This document shows, one piece after another, positions 18,671 to 27,382 of a stretch of DNA of 64,000 nt. This DNA is from Candidatus Zhuqueibacterota bacterium (GTDB lineage: Bacteria > Zhuqueibacterota > Zhuqueibacteria > Oceanimicrobiales > Oceanimicrobiaceae), in NCBI GenBank assembly GCA_029262055.1, contig JAJDAD010000039.1:48012-112011 (forward strand), written 5' to 3'. A program made the position numbers and the translations under genes. A model generated the notes under the pieces. It saw nothing but the letters and a program-made list of their open reading frames with translations. It had not been told where the DNA came from and made no database searches. Numbering within the stretch: position 1 is the stretch's first letter; every line of letters starts with the position of its first letter.

Positions 18671-19501
18671 CTAGTTGGCTTCAACCAGGTCTTCTGTCTG
18701 TTTTTCTTTCGCTAACTTGTTCAGCCGGATATGGCCCAGGACAGCACAGCCCAGCGCTGCTGTAAACTGTGGCCATTCACCTTCCGGCACATTGACTTCG
18801 GCGCCAAGCCGTTCACGAATGACTTCGACCATCTTCTCCCAACGCAGAATCCCGCCGACTAGGGTGAATTCCGCTTCGGCTTTGATGCGCTTCAGGAGTT
18901 GCACCGAACGATCAGTGAGTGACAGGATAGAGCCGTACATAATGTCCTCCGGCGGCACACCCTCCGAGAGGTGGCTGATGACTTCCGACTCCGCAAAAAC
19001 CGCACACACGCCTGAGATTGGAACCTTTTCCTTGGACAGGTTCAGCAGCGAACCGATGTCTTCGGTCGAGTACCCCATGTATCGAACGGTTTTTTCGAGG
19101 AAAGCGCCGGTGCCGGAGGCGCACTTGTCGTTCAGGCGAAAGGTTACTACTTTGGCGGCGGCATCGAGCCGGCTAGCCTTCATGGTCTGCCCACCGATGT
19201 CAAGCACAGTGCGTGTACCAGGGAAAAGGAAGTGAGCGCCGCGCGCCGTGGCGGTCAAGTCTGTCACTTGCAGATCCCGAAACGGAATCTGGTGTCGCCC
19301 ATAGCCGGTCGTGATGGTGTAGTCAATTTCTTCAAGCCTCAGTCCGGCTTTCTCCGCCGCAAGCTCGGCGACCCGGGTTGTGACTTCCTGCAGTTTAGAA
19401 CCGGTGAGTTCCATCTGGTTCGAGAGGGTTTCATGCTTGTCATTTAGAACAACTGCTTTGGTGTAAGTTGAGCCGACATCCAGACCAAGCGTACAGGGCA
19501 T
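18671..19501 (-). CDS. bcrD: Benzoyl-CoA reductase ATPase subunit (BcrD/BadG/BzdQ type)
   Basis: 276 residues of the BadF/BadG/BcrA/BcrD ATPase family. Phosphate-binding [10 protein letters not shown] (6-15), T-G-Y-G-R-H, D-I-G-G-Q-T, the cluster-binding N-D-K-C-A-S-G-T-G and a second cysteine in C-A-V-F-A-E-S-E-V. Together with the next ATPase subunit it holds one [4Fe-4S] cluster and drives ATP-coupled electron transfer to the catalytic pair. GGAGG precedes the ATG at a good distance, two bases after the preceding gene. Both ATPase subunits here are ~270 residues, as in the Azoarcus Bzd enzyme, while Thauera BcrA is far longer. Confidence 0.88.
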   Translation of the reverse strand: MPCTLGLDVGSTYTKAVVLNDKHETLSNQMELTGSKLQEVTTRVAELAAEKAGLRLEEIDYTITTGYGRHQIPFRDLQVTDLTATARGAHFLFPGTRTVLDIGGQTMKASRLDAAAKVVTFRLNDKCASGTGAFLEKTVRYMGYSTEDIGSLLNLSKEKVPISGVCAVFAESEVISHLSEGVPPEDIMYGSILSLTDRSVQLLKRIKAEAEFTLVGGILRWEKMVEVIRERLGAEVNVPEGEWPQFTAALGCAVLGHIRLNKLAKEKQTEDLVEAN

Positions 19502-19503
19502 GT

Positions 19504-20316
19504 TCAGTTTACCTCCTTAACGGCTGGTTTTCTACTGGCAATGATGGTATCCAGGGCGAAGAGCGCCGCTCCGAGCGCTCCCATAAAATGCGAGTCCTCG
19601 TTGACGTTGAGCCGCGTGTGCAGGCCTTCTTCCAGAGCTTTGATCATGCCGGAGTTTTTTGCTACGCCACCGGTAAAGGTAACCTCTTCTTCGATGCCAA
19701 CCCGGCGCAGAAGGCCAATCGAGCGCGCTGCAATCGACTGGTGCACTCCCCATAATATATCTTCGACCTTCTTGCCTTTTCCAAGCCAGGACAGGACTTC
19801 GGATTCTGCAAATACAGTGCAAGTCGTGCTGATTCTGACAGCCTTCTCCGAACGCAGAGCGGTTGTTCCAAGTTCGGAGAGCGGGATATCCAGCGCCACT
19901 GCCGCTGCGCCGAGAAAACGCCCGGTTCCGGCGGCGCATTTGTCGTTCATGCAAAAGTCAACTATCTCGCCGTTTTGGTTGACGCGAATCGCCTTGCTGT
20001 CCTGTCCTCCCATGTCGATGACTGTTCCTGTCTTTGGAAACATGTGCGCTGCGCCGCGGCCGTGGCAACTTATTTCAGTGACCTGTTTGTTGCCGAAGGT
20101 TACCTTGTAGCGGCCATAGCCGGTCCCGATGACGTACTCGACCTCCTCCTCACCGATGTCTGCTGCGACCAACGCTTTTTGGAAAACTTTTTCAGCGGCG
20201 GCAGTGACGTTTGCACCTGTGTCTGCAAGCGCACGGCTCACAATATCCCTCTGCTCATCGATTATTATCGCTTTTGTTTGAGTGGAGCCGACGTCAACTC
20301 CTGCTGCGTAGGCCAT
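19504..20316 (-). CDS. bcrA: Benzoyl-CoA reductase ATPase subunit (BcrA/BadF/BzdP type)
   Basis: 270 residues, paralogous to the following gene. [10 protein letters not shown] (6-15), [19 protein letters not shown], the cluster cysteine in [11 protein letters not shown] and a second in C-T-V-F-A-E-S-E-V. It has GGQD where the partner has GGQT, the difference expected between the two ATPase subunits. Role: ATP hydrolysis coupled to low-potential electron transfer. A 125-base gap with an imperfect inverted repeat separates it from the preceding catalytic-subunit gene, the only large gap in the reductase set. GAAAGGAA precedes the ATG. Confidence 0.88.
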   Translation of the reverse strand: MAYAAGVDVGSTQTKAIIIDEQRDIVSRALADTGANVTAAAEKVFQKALVAADIGEEEVEYVIGTGYGRYKVTFGNKQVTEISCHGRGAAHMFPKTGTVIDMGGQDSKAIRVNQNGEIVDFCMNDKCAAGTGRFLGAAAVALDIPLSELGTTALRSEKAVRISTTCTVFAESEVLSWLGKGKKVEDILWGVHQSIAARSIGLLRRVGIEEEVTFTGGVAKNSGMIKALEEGLHTRLNVNEDSHFMGALGAALFALDTIIASRKPAVKEVN

Positions 20317-20441
20317 TGCAATTTCCTTTCACTTTGTATTCTATGGAAAACGGATGACGCAGATCGTCTGACCTTTTTTAGTCCGTAATTATCGGTCAAA
20401 TCCGTGTCATCTGTGTTCTGTGAGGCCTCTTCAGAGCCTGT
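20317..20441. repeat. Intra-operon gap with imperfect inverted repeat
   Basis: Arms CGGATGACGCAGAT (20351-20364) and the complement of ATCCGTGTCATCTG (20400-20413) match at 11 of 14 positions across a 35-base loop that includes a T6 stretch. This looks like a small interspersed palindromic element or an mRNA processing site. It contains no coding sequence. Confidence 0.45.
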
Positions 20442-21737
20442 CTAAATATCCGCAGCCAACTGCTGCTTCGATATCAGCCCTTCAAAAAAGGCGTCAATTC
20501 TGTTTTTCATCTGTGCTTCGGATACCACTCGCTGGTCCATGAGATCAGACTCGATAAACAGAGTAGGGATGTCGGTTTTTTCCATCAGGTGCCTTCTACC
20601 GTCAGCTAAACCGGTGGAGACGGTCCGGCAACTTTTGATGGGATGATAGACCACACCCTCGACGTTAAACGGGGTGATGAAAGACTCGGTTACGGCCTGA
20701 TGGTGAAACATGCTGTCCATCGCATCGCGTACGCTGACTAGAACGCCCTCAGCCAGGCTGTCGAGCGGGTTTTGCAGGTCGTATTGAAAGCCGACATTGG
20801 CGCCTCCGGATGCGAACCAAAGATAAGTTGAGTGCACAAAGACGCCGCCCCATTCTGTAAAGAACTCGTTGAACCGTCGAAAAATCGGATAGCAGGGCAC
20901 ACCAACGAAAACCAAACGAAATTTCTCCTCCGTCAAGGTCCCGATCCCGTTCATTGCTTTGAACTCCATTTCCTCGGCAAGCTCCTCAAAGAACTTGGCG
21001 CCCTCCGGAGTCCCGCGCAAACCGTTGGCAACCCCAAGGTAAATCGTGCCATCGGTCAAAGCGTTCAGCACCGCCGGGCTCTTTTGGTTGAACTCCAGGA
21101 TCTTTTGCCAATTGCGGTTCATGGTGTTCGTATGCTTGAGTATCTCGCGAAATTTGTCGATGTCGAATTTCTTGCCGGAGACCTTTTCACAAAGTTCGAT
21201 GAGTTCCTGGAGTTGAGCAGCCACGTATTTCATGTCGTTCTCAAAATTAGGTGTACCCGGTAAAAACTGGTTGCCTTCGCTACGAGTGCCCGGAATGTCC
21301 AGCGTAAAAATAGGCACATCATACATGCGCTCCCAAATCTCGGCCCACTTGATATAGGTGTTGCAGGCATTGGTAACAACGGCCAAACTCGGCTTGGGAA
21401 TGCGGCCCATCGGATGTTCTCCACCACGCAATTGCACGCCGACGTCAGCCTTCACGTAGCCACAAATATCAGGGGAGTAACCGTAGTCTTCGGCCTCGTT
21501 GAGATAATCGAGCGCCACGCGCCGGACAGCCGTCTGCAGTGAATTGATCTCCGGGAAAACCACCGGGAAATCGAATGTCTTGAGGATTTCGTTCAAGCTG
21601 CCCATCACGAAGACATACGCAGCACCCTTGCCCTGCTCCGCGACGCCGGTTAATTCCTGAAACCAATCCCGAAACAGAGCAGCTCCATCTTTGCTGCCGC
21701 GGCCGACGATGTCATCTGACAGGTATTTTTGCGCCAT
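20442..21737 (-). CDS. bcrB: Benzoyl-CoA reductase catalytic subunit B (BcrB/BadE/BzdO type)
   Basis: 431 residues, 2-hydroxyglutaryl-CoA dehydratase D-component family. With the C subunit it binds benzoyl-CoA and [4Fe-4S] clusters and reduces the ring to cyclohexa-1,5-diene-1-carbonyl-CoA. Conserved segments: T-N-A-C-N-T-Y-I-K-W-A-E, F-V-G-V-P-C-Y-P-I-F-R-R-F and S-C-R-T-V-S-T-G-L-A-D-G-R, which carry the likely cluster cysteines. The length matches Thauera BcrB (about 435). AAGGAA precedes the ATG; the gene starts 14 bases after the C subunit. That it is a benzoyl-CoA rather than a 2-hydroxyacyl-CoA enzyme follows from the flanking ring-cleavage genes. Confidence 0.9.
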   Translation of the reverse strand: MAQKYLSDDIVGRGSKDGAALFRDWFQELTGVAEQGKGAAYVFVMGSLNEILKTFDFPVVFPEINSLQTAVRRVALDYLNEAEDYGYSPDICGYVKADVGVQLRGGEHPMGRIPKPSLAVVTNACNTYIKWAEIWERMYDVPIFTLDIPGTRSEGNQFLPGTPNFENDMKYVAAQLQELIELCEKVSGKKFDIDKFREILKHTNTMNRNWQKILEFNQKSPAVLNALTDGTIYLGVANGLRGTPEGAKFFEELAEEMEFKAMNGIGTLTEEKFRLVFVGVPCYPIFRRFNEFFTEWGGVFVHSTYLWFASGGANVGFQYDLQNPLDSLAEGVLVSVRDAMDSMFHHQAVTESFITPFNVEGVVYHPIKSCRTVSTGLADGRRHLMEKTDIPTLFIESDLMDQRVVSEAQMKNRIDAFFEGLISKQQLAADI

Positions 21738-21751
21738 CTTTCAGATTCCTT

Positions 21752-22924
21752 TTAACTGAAAAGAATATTCTCCACAAAAGTCTCTAACTGGATCCCCAGG
21801 TGGTCAAAGGTCGTTTGGTTTTCCTCAAACTCACTGACGAAGTACGGAATGTCGGCCTCTTCCAGCGCTTTGCAATAGGCGACCTGTTCCTCGAGCCCGG
21901 GTTCACACATTTTGGCGGCGGTTATGATTGCGACCTCCGCCTTTGCATTTCGAATGCGCTCGAGAAGCATCTTTTCCTTGGGTTTGCGCAGATCGTGCTG
22001 CACCGGGCTATATGATGATTTTTCGAGGTAAGCCTCTGCCAGGTTGTACAAAGGATCGCCTTGAACTGACACGTCTTCGGTGATCCAGCGCAACCCGATC
22101 ATCAGATCATCGTCTACCAAATAACACGAGCGGTCGATGGTCTGCAAAAGATCGAGAGGCGGCTGCTCGCAAAAACCACCCTCAAACACCACCCGCATCT
22201 TGTCCTGACTTTTGGTCTGACGTGCCATTAACCTGGGCAGAATTGCGCGCATGCACTCGTTATGCTCTTCACGCGGCAGAAAACCGGCCAGAGCAACCAG
22301 GCAGTACGCTTCTTCGGCAGAGACCTTCCACGGCATATCTCGCTTCAGCGCATAGAGCTGACGCATCAGGGCCCGGCTTTCGTTGTAGACCGCGACTGAG
22401 TTGGCCAGAGCATCTGCGGTAATGGCATGCCCGGCAATTGTTTCGATTTCAGTCTGAAGACGGGCGTACTCGTCACGCAGGTAAGTAATCGAGTGGCTGG
22501 AGTTGGGGTTCTGCGGCAGGTAGAGAATTTGAGACGGGTAGGAAAAGTTGCGTCCCCAGATCGCGGCCAAATTGCGTGCGGCATCGCAGATGGGGTGCGT
22601 GACAAACATGTCCAGCTCAACTTTTCCGGTCAGCGCCAGCTCCAGAGAGGTCTTGATGACGGAACAAAGGTACGAGCCGAAATGCGACTCCGATTCCATA
22701 CCCTGTACCTGTGCACCCCGAATTTTGAGAGGGAGTATTCCTGCCGCGTGCGCAATCTCCTCCGGAAAGTAGACCTGGAAGTGCCCGAGGACTTTGCCGC
22801 CGGCTGCGCGCCAGCGCCGGACTGTCGGGTGCTCGGGGTCTTCCAGTAGGTCGCGGCAGAATACGAAAAAATCGTCCAGTGGCTTGTCATGCCACGCGGA
22901 AAACAAATTATCAGTCTGGTTCAT
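21752..22924 (-). CDS. bcrC: Benzoyl-CoA reductase catalytic subunit C (BcrC/BadD/BzdN type)
   Basis: 390 residues, 2-hydroxyacyl-CoA dehydratase family, the first of the four reductase genes in transcription order (C, B, A, D as in Thauera bcrCBAD). It starts M-N-Q-T-D-N-L-F, with GGAG seven bases upstream. Conserved cysteines occur in [21 protein letters not shown] and [11 protein letters not shown], and the [11 protein letters not shown] segment lies between. The enzyme is expected in the cytoplasm and is highly oxygen sensitive. It needs a low-potential ferredoxin that is not encoded in this window. Confidence 0.9.
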   Translation of the reverse strand: MNQTDNLFSAWHDKPLDDFFVFCRDLLEDPEHPTVRRWRAAGGKVLGHFQVYFPEEIAHAAGILPLKIRGAQVQGMESESHFGSYLCSVIKTSLELALTGKVELDMFVTHPICDAARNLAAIWGRNFSYPSQILYLPQNPNSSHSITYLRDEYARLQTEIETIAGHAITADALANSVAVYNESRALMRQLYALKRDMPWKVSAEEAYCLVALAGFLPREEHNECMRAILPRLMARQTKSQDKMRVVFEGGFCEQPPLDLLQTIDRSCYLVDDDLMIGLRWITEDVSVQGDPLYNLAEAYLEKSSYSPVQHDLRKPKEKMLLERIRNAKAEVAIITAAKMCEPGLEEQVAYCKALEEADIPYFVSEFEENQTTFDHLGIQLETFVENILFS

Positions 22925-22964
22925 TGTGCAGCTCCAGCGTCAACAAAGAGGCGATCTGAATTGC

Positions 22965-23687
22965 TCAAATATATTGCCCTCCGTCCACTTTGATCACTTC
23001 CCCGGTAATGTGTTTCGCTAAGTCAGAGCATAGAAACAACACCGCGTTCGCCACGTCCTCGGGTAAGGCGAGTCGTCCGAACACGGTCTCGGACGTCGCC
23101 TGTTCGATTATTTTTTCCGGCAAGCTTTCGGTAAGCGCGGTCAGGACATAGCCGGGAGCAACTGCATTGACGTTAACCTGGTGCCGGCCAAGTTCTTTCG
23201 CGATAGTCTTGGTTAGCCCGATTAAGCCGGCTTTGGAGGCGGCATAGTTTGCCAGGCCGAACTTGCCGCGCAGGCCGTTTATAGAGGAAATGTTCACAAT
23301 CTTGCCCCTATTCATGTCTCTGAAGTGAGGCGCCAGATGATGGATGAAGTTGAACGCACCTTTCAGATTGACTGCAAGTACGGCATCCCAGTCTGATTCG
23401 GTCATACGCCAGACCGTCGCGTCGCGTGCGATGCCGGCATTGTTGATCAGGCAGTCGATGCGTTTTTCCGCGGCAAGGATTCGCCCAATCCTGCTTTCGA
23501 CCTGGTCAAAATCGCTGACATCCGCTTCACAAAAAGTGCACTTGTCTGGCAGTTGCGCGGGTGGTTGCAGATCCACTGCAACGACGCGGGCGCCGGCATT
23601 GGCGAATTTTGCCACAATTTCCTGCCCGATGCCGCCGCTGGCGCCGGTAACCAACACCACATTATTTTTGAAATCAAGACCTGTCAT
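22965..23687 (-). CDS. Short-chain dehydrogenase/reductase (FabG-like) in benzoyl-CoA operon
   Basis: 240 residues from the second ATG (23687), which has GGAG seven bases upstream; an ATG at 23699 adds four residues with no spaced site. Rossmann motif T-G-A-S-G-G-I-G, N-N-A-G, catalytic S (N-I-S-S-I-N-G) and Y-A-A-S-K, and the tail I-T-G-E-V-I-K-V-D-G-G. It is likely to oxidise a 3-hydroxyacyl-CoA. Candidates from context are 3-hydroxypimeloyl-CoA, formed after ring opening, or a BadH-like 2-hydroxycyclohexanecarboxyl-CoA activity. Sequence alone does not separate these. Confidence 0.82.
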   Translation of the reverse strand: MTGLDFKNNVVLVTGASGGIGQEIVAKFANAGARVVAVDLQPPAQLPDKCTFCEADVSDFDQVESRIGRILAAEKRIDCLINNAGIARDATVWRMTESDWDAVLAVNLKGAFNFIHHLAPHFRDMNRGKIVNISSINGLRGKFGLANYAASKAGLIGLTKTIAKELGRHQVNVNAVAPGYVLTALTESLPEKIIEQATSETVFGRLALPEDVANAVLFLCSDLAKHITGEVIKVDGGQYI

Positions 23688-23759
23688 CTTCTGCTCCATC
23701 CCTGTAAAACGACTCTCGACATGTTTAACTTTGTCATTTGCTTACTTATGACACCGGGG

Positions 23760-24533
23760 TTATGCATCTTTCCACGTCGGCTTGCGTTTTTCCAGAAATG
23801 CCTGAATGCCTTCGTTGGCATCAGCGGTCGTCATCAACTCCTCGACATACATTTTTTCGACCGCCGCGATGTGCTGCAAGAAAGCCTGATGCATCTCGAA
23901 ACGAGCGGATTTGGCCGCGAAATGCAGCGCAACAGCGCTCCTGGGTAGAATATATTTAGCGATGAACCCGTCCAGCTCTGCTTGCGGATCATCCGACACC
24001 GAGTGCACCAGGCCACAGGCGGATGCTTCGCCGGCAGTTATCGAGCGCCCCGTGAGCACCAGGTCGTCGGAAGCAGACTGCCCGATGCGGTATGGCAGGA
24101 TCAGCGAGGCGATCGGCGGGAAGACAGCCAGCTTAATCTCCGGCTGTCCAAACATGGCATCATCTGAAGCGAAAATCCAGTGACAAAATGCCGCCAGTTC
24201 CAAACCGCCACCCAGGCATTGTCCCCGCACCAGCGCGAACGTCGGCTTGCCGGTTTCGATCAGGGTCCGCAGGAGACTGCTGAAGGTCACAAGCATTTCG
24301 GCGACTTGCTCTTTCTGATGCTCAGGGACGCTCGCCCCGAATGAAAAATGCTCCCCGGCACCTACGAAGACCAGTGCTTTCACATGCTTCTGCCGACCTT
24401 CCTCGCGGATGGCAGTGGTCAGCTCCGACATCATTTGCTTGTCAAGAACGTTGCCTTTTGGCGCGTTCAGGGTCAGCCGCAAAATCTGATCATCCTGCAG
24501 CCTCTCAACAACTATCTTTTTAAATTCGTTCAT
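23760..24533 (-). CDS. dch: Cyclohexa-1,5-diene-1-carbonyl-CoA hydratase
   Basis: 257 residues, crotonase family. Adds water to the dienoyl-CoA made by benzoyl-CoA reductase, giving 6-hydroxycyclohex-1-ene-1-carbonyl-CoA. The oxyanion-hole segment G-E-H-F-S-F-G-A-S-V-P-E-H is the form seen in Dch/BzdW/BadK rather than in ordinary enoyl-CoA hydratases; the second is G-Q-C-L-G-G-G-L-E-L-A-A. A GAGAG site precedes the ATG. It lies between the ring hydrolase/GNAT genes and the SDR in one operon. The BadK and Dch branches are close, but the presence of Had and Oah genes favours Dch. Confidence 0.88.
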   Translation of the reverse strand: MNEFKKIVVERLQDDQILRLTLNAPKGNVLDKQMMSELTTAIREEGRQKHVKALVFVGAGEHFSFGASVPEHQKEQVAEMLVTFSSLLRTLIETGKPTFALVRGQCLGGGLELAAFCHWIFASDDAMFGQPEIKLAVFPPIASLILPYRIGQSASDDLVLTGRSITAGEASACGLVHSVSDDPQAELDGFIAKYILPRSAVALHFAAKSARFEMHQAFLQHIAAVEKMYVEELMTTADANEGIQAFLEKRKPTWKDA

Positions 24534-24566
24534 TGTGTGCTCTCTACACTTTGCCCGGGTCGAGAT

Positions 24567-25010
24567 TCAGATTTCAAGTTCAAGTTCAATAAACGGGCCA
24601 GCCCGAAATCCGGAAGCACGAAAAAAACTGAGAACGTCTATGTCGTCCCGGCGGACCATGGTACGCACGGTGTTGACGCCCAGCGACTTGAACTTCCGGC
24701 AAACTTCCTGGCACAGTGCCAGCCCCACTCCTTTTCTTCCGCAGTCGGGGTTCACTCCAATTGCAAAAATCCAACCACACAGCGGTGAGCCAAACTCCCA
24801 GGCCCGCCCTTCCGCCAGGATGTAGCCGACGACTTCGCCTTCCAGGACTGCGACATACCCCAGGATAATCTGCTGCTTGCTCGATTTTTTCAGGAAAGTC
24901 CTGAGCCGATCATGCCAATAATCGGGCTTGTGGTCACCGGAATGGATGGCGTCAATCGCGATGATCGCATCCCGGTCGTCCCCCCTGATTTTGCGTAAGG
25001 TAAAATCCAT
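24567..25010 (-). CDS. GNAT-family N-acetyltransferase
   Basis: 147 residues from the ATG at 25010; a TTG at 25031 would add seven. The acetyl-CoA site is seen in I-G-V-N-P-D-C-G-R-K-G-V-G-L-A-L, with the preceding strand L-C-G-W-I-F-A and the C-terminal F-F-R-A-S-G-F. It sits inside the benzoyl-CoA operon, 22 bases after the ring hydrolase. Rhodopseudomonas palustris also has an acetyltransferase-like gene (badL) in its benzoate region and regulates benzoate enzymes by lysine acetylation, so a post-translational role is plausible but unproven. The protein target cannot be read from sequence. Confidence 0.85.
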   Translation of the reverse strand: MDFTLRKIRGDDRDAIIAIDAIHSGDHKPDYWHDRLRTFLKKSSKQQIILGYVAVLEGEVVGYILAEGRAWEFGSPLCGWIFAIGVNPDCGRKGVGLALCQEVCRKFKSLGVNTVRTMVRRDDIDVLSFFRASGFRAGPFIELELEI

Positions 25011-25032
25011 CGTCAGGTTCGCTCTTTCCAAA

Positions 25033-26124
25033 TTACTTCCGGGGCGGCATGACCGCGTCGATCAGTTGTTCCTGCCACTTTTCACCCCGGGCCAGCAATT
25101 GTCTGAGTTTGATGAAATCGACCTCGCGGTTGCCTTTGGCCCCTTCGTTAAAAGCACGGAAGCCGGCCTTGCCCTCGGTCAACATGTTCATTCCGAGCCA
25201 GGCGCGGTTGCTCTCCCGGTTGCGGTCCCAGTGTTCCAGCTTGTGTTTGCGAGCGGATTCGACGGTTTTGGTCAGACAGCCGGGAACCGTCATCATCAAC
25301 GATGTGCAAAGGCGGTCGACAGCCTGGTCGAGGAGCGACAGGTCTTTTTCGCATTCCCTAAGCAGTTGCTTGGCCTGCTCCTTTTGCGGACCGGAAAGAG
25401 CTTCCCCATAGACGATTTTTCCGGCCGCATCAACCCAGAGATCTGTAACGACCAACGGATTAGAAATAAACTCACCCTGCCTTTTCAAAACAGGGACGAT
25501 TTCTGTGAGCAGTCCGAGACGATAAGCTTTGTGAGCGCTCCAGATCTCACACAGTGTCAGGCTGACCATGGCATTTTCGATGCCGACGAAAAGCGGCAGA
25601 AAGTCCGTGGAACCCCCATCCGGGGCGGAGCCGTGCTTCGGGCCTGCCTGGCCAAACAGAGCCATGTCGGCGGCCAGAGAAAAATCACACGCCATTCCGA
25701 TCTCCTGACCGCCGGCGATCCGCATGCCATTCACCCGGCAAATCACCGGCTTATCACAATGCAGGATTGCCGTAACCATATCGTTGAACAGGCGCATGTA
25801 CTGGCGGTACTCTTCCGGTTGGCCCGCATAGTACTCGGCATATTCCTTTGTGTTGCCGCCGGTGCAAAAGGCCGTATCACCAGCACCGGTAAAAACGACG
25901 GCCACAACATTTCTGGCGTTCGAGGCGGTCCTGAAGGCGAGAATAACCTCCTTAACCATCTTGGTGGTATAGGAGTTGAGTTGCTGCTCATTGTCCAAAA
26001 CAATCCAGGCGTTGAACAGCCCCGCTACTTCTTGTCCGTGGCGATCCAAGCATGGTTTGAGCTTATACTTGATTGTAGAGAACTGATACTCCGGGACTAA
26101 ATTGTGATCTTTGAATGATTCCAT
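25033..26124 (-). CDS. oah: 6-oxocyclohex-1-ene-1-carbonyl-CoA hydrolase (ring opening)
   Basis: 363 residues, a long crotonase-family protein. It adds water and cleaves the ring of 6-oxocyclohexene-1-carbonyl-CoA to 3-hydroxypimeloyl-CoA. Conserved segments are L-N-S-Y-T-T-K-M-V-K-E, F-C-T-G-G-N-T-K-E-Y-A-E-Y-Y, R-V-N-G-M-R-I-A-G-G-Q-E-I-G-M-A, A-G-P-K-H-G-S-A-P-D-G-G-S-T-D and E-G-K-A-G-F-R-A-F-N-E-G. The length matches Oah/BzdY/BamA (about 360-380). AGGAG precedes the ATG. The gene follows had by nine bases. The family is a recognised marker of anaerobic aromatic degradation, so the pathway call rests strongly on this gene. Confidence 0.95.
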   Translation of the reverse strand: MESFKDHNLVPEYQFSTIKYKLKPCLDRHGQEVAGLFNAWIVLDNEQQLNSYTTKMVKEVILAFRTASNARNVVAVVFTGAGDTAFCTGGNTKEYAEYYAGQPEEYRQYMRLFNDMVTAILHCDKPVICRVNGMRIAGGQEIGMACDFSLAADMALFGQAGPKHGSAPDGGSTDFLPLFVGIENAMVSLTLCEIWSAHKAYRLGLLTEIVPVLKRQGEFISNPLVVTDLWVDAAGKIVYGEALSGPQKEQAKQLLRECEKDLSLLDQAVDRLCTSLMMTVPGCLTKTVESARKHKLEHWDRNRESNRAWLGMNMLTEGKAGFRAFNEGAKGNREVDFIKLRQLLARGEKWQEQLIDAVMPPRK

Positions 26125-26133
26125 GGTTGACTC

Positions 26134-27216
26134 CTAATCGAAATCCGGGACCAGGATAGGCCGTTTGTCTATTTCGTGCCGGTGCGCCCGTTCAAATACC
26201 GTGTTGATTTCGGACATAGGAAAAGTCTGAACAAATGGCCCAAGTTTGATTTGCCCTGTACGCACCAACTCCAAAACCGGGGGGTAGTATTGCGGGTGGC
26301 AGCCCCAATTCCCGAGGGCGCGGGCGTCAAAAGCCATCAAGTTGCTCATCCTGATCTGGATTGACTTCATTGTAAAACCGACAATGCTTAGAGTTGCACC
26401 GAATGTCAGCAGAGAAAAGGCAAGCTCTTGCCCGGCGGGGGTCCCGGAGGTTTCAAAAATTTTCCACTCGAAGGACGATATGGAGTTGGCAGCCACAAAA
26501 TCGCGCACTTCTTTGCGCAGCCCTTTGGGATCCATACCTGTGGCATTGAACGTAACGTCCGCGCCATACCCCTCGATATTCTTTAGGCGCTGGTCGTCGA
26601 TGTCGATGGCGACGACATTCGCTCCCATAGCTTTGGCTATCTGTACCCCGAACCCTCCGATACCACCGACGCCGATAAACAGCGCCAGGTCACCGGCCGT
26701 GAGGCCGGAGTTCAGAATAGCCTGATACGGGGTTGTGACTGCATCCGCAATCACGGAAAGCTCTTGCAGCGTGACGCCGGATGTGCCAAACGCATCGTTT
26801 TCGTCAGCGACGTCGACTGGGCACAAGTATTTCGTGGGCACGACGATATGGCTGGCAAAACCACCGTCGATATGATTGCCCGGCATTTTCTGGTTGCGGC
26901 AGATGGTTCCCCTGCCACGGCGACACAGCTCGCATTGCCCACATGGCAACACCGCCGGGATGATAACTGCTTTACCGGCCCAATGATCAGCCCCCGCAGC
27001 ATCAACGACAACACCGCTGATTTCATGTCCGAGCACGAGGGGTAGCGCTTTCGATGTCCTTACCCCGTCATAAAAGAAGCCGAGGTCGGTATGGCACACA
27101 CCGCAGCCGCTAACGCGTACGAGAGCCTCGCCATCGGTCAGTTCCGGCACTGCGATATCCGTCAACAGCATGGGAGACGAGATTTCCTGCATCTGCCAGG
27201 ATTGGATTTTTTGCAT
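26134..27216 (-). CDS. had: 6-hydroxycyclohex-1-ene-1-carbonyl-CoA dehydrogenase
   Basis: 360 residues, zinc-containing medium-chain alcohol dehydrogenase. Oxidises the hydroxy-enoyl-CoA to the 6-oxo compound with NAD. Catalytic zinc segment G-C-G-V-C-H-T-D-L-G and G-H-E-I-S-G-V, structural zinc cysteines C-G-Q-C-E-L-C-R-R-G-R-G-T-I-C, and the nucleotide site G-V-G-G-I-G-G-F-G-V-Q. It is the first gene of the benzoyl-CoA operon. The region upstream carries the dyad at 27277-27300, probably the operator. The start at 27216 gives M-Q-K-I-Q-S-W-Q-M; its ribosome site is weak. Confidence 0.93.
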   Translation of the reverse strand: MQKIQSWQMQEISSPMLLTDIAVPELTDGEALVRVSGCGVCHTDLGFFYDGVRTSKALPLVLGHEISGVVVDAAGADHWAGKAVIIPAVLPCGQCELCRRGRGTICRNQKMPGNHIDGGFASHIVVPTKYLCPVDVADENDAFGTSGVTLQELSVIADAVTTPYQAILNSGLTAGDLALFIGVGGIGGFGVQIAKAMGANVVAIDIDDQRLKNIEGYGADVTFNATGMDPKGLRKEVRDFVAANSISSFEWKIFETSGTPAGQELAFSLLTFGATLSIVGFTMKSIQIRMSNLMAFDARALGNWGCHPQYYPPVLELVRTGQIKLGPFVQTFPMSEINTVFERAHRHEIDKRPILVPDFD

Positions 27217-27276
27217 AAGAGTACAGGCCGTTAAAAGGTAATCAGGTACTTGTTTACTGGTTTTGGTAAGCTAAAA

Positions 27277-27300
27277 TATCTTGCGGCAATAAGCAAGATA
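27277..27300. promoter_or_regulatory. Probable operator of the benzoyl-CoA operon
   Basis: Perfect inverted repeat TATCTTGC (27277-27284), eight bases, GCAAGATA (27293-27300), total 24 bases. That is a size suited to an Rrf2 dimer. It lies 61 bases before the had start and 22 bases downstream of a minus-strand TTGACC (27327-27322), so it would cover the -10/+1 area. A related copy is at 27984-28007. Confidence 0.6.
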
Positions 27301-27315
27301 AATTTTGTAAAACCG

Positions 27316-27348
27316 GCCTGAGGTCAACCCCAAAATGTAACCTCAAGC
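27316..27348 (-). terminator. Hairpin after the Rrf2 regulator gene
   Basis: On the minus strand GCTTGAGGT (27348-27340) pairs with ACCTCAGGC (27324-27316), nine pairs with one wobble and a 15-base loop, followed by a short T4 run. A weak intrinsic terminator for the regulator gene, placed directly before the operon operator. Confidence 0.4.
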
Positions 27349-27382
27349 CTGTTAAGCAGCGATCGCTGGGGTGACTGGCGAG

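Noticed and set aside
24928..26100. Long plus-strand open frame (390 codons) opposite oah
   Set aside because: It lies antisense to a highly conserved ring-hydrolase gene, shows no family motifs, has no ribosome site, and the minus-strand frame explains the region fully.
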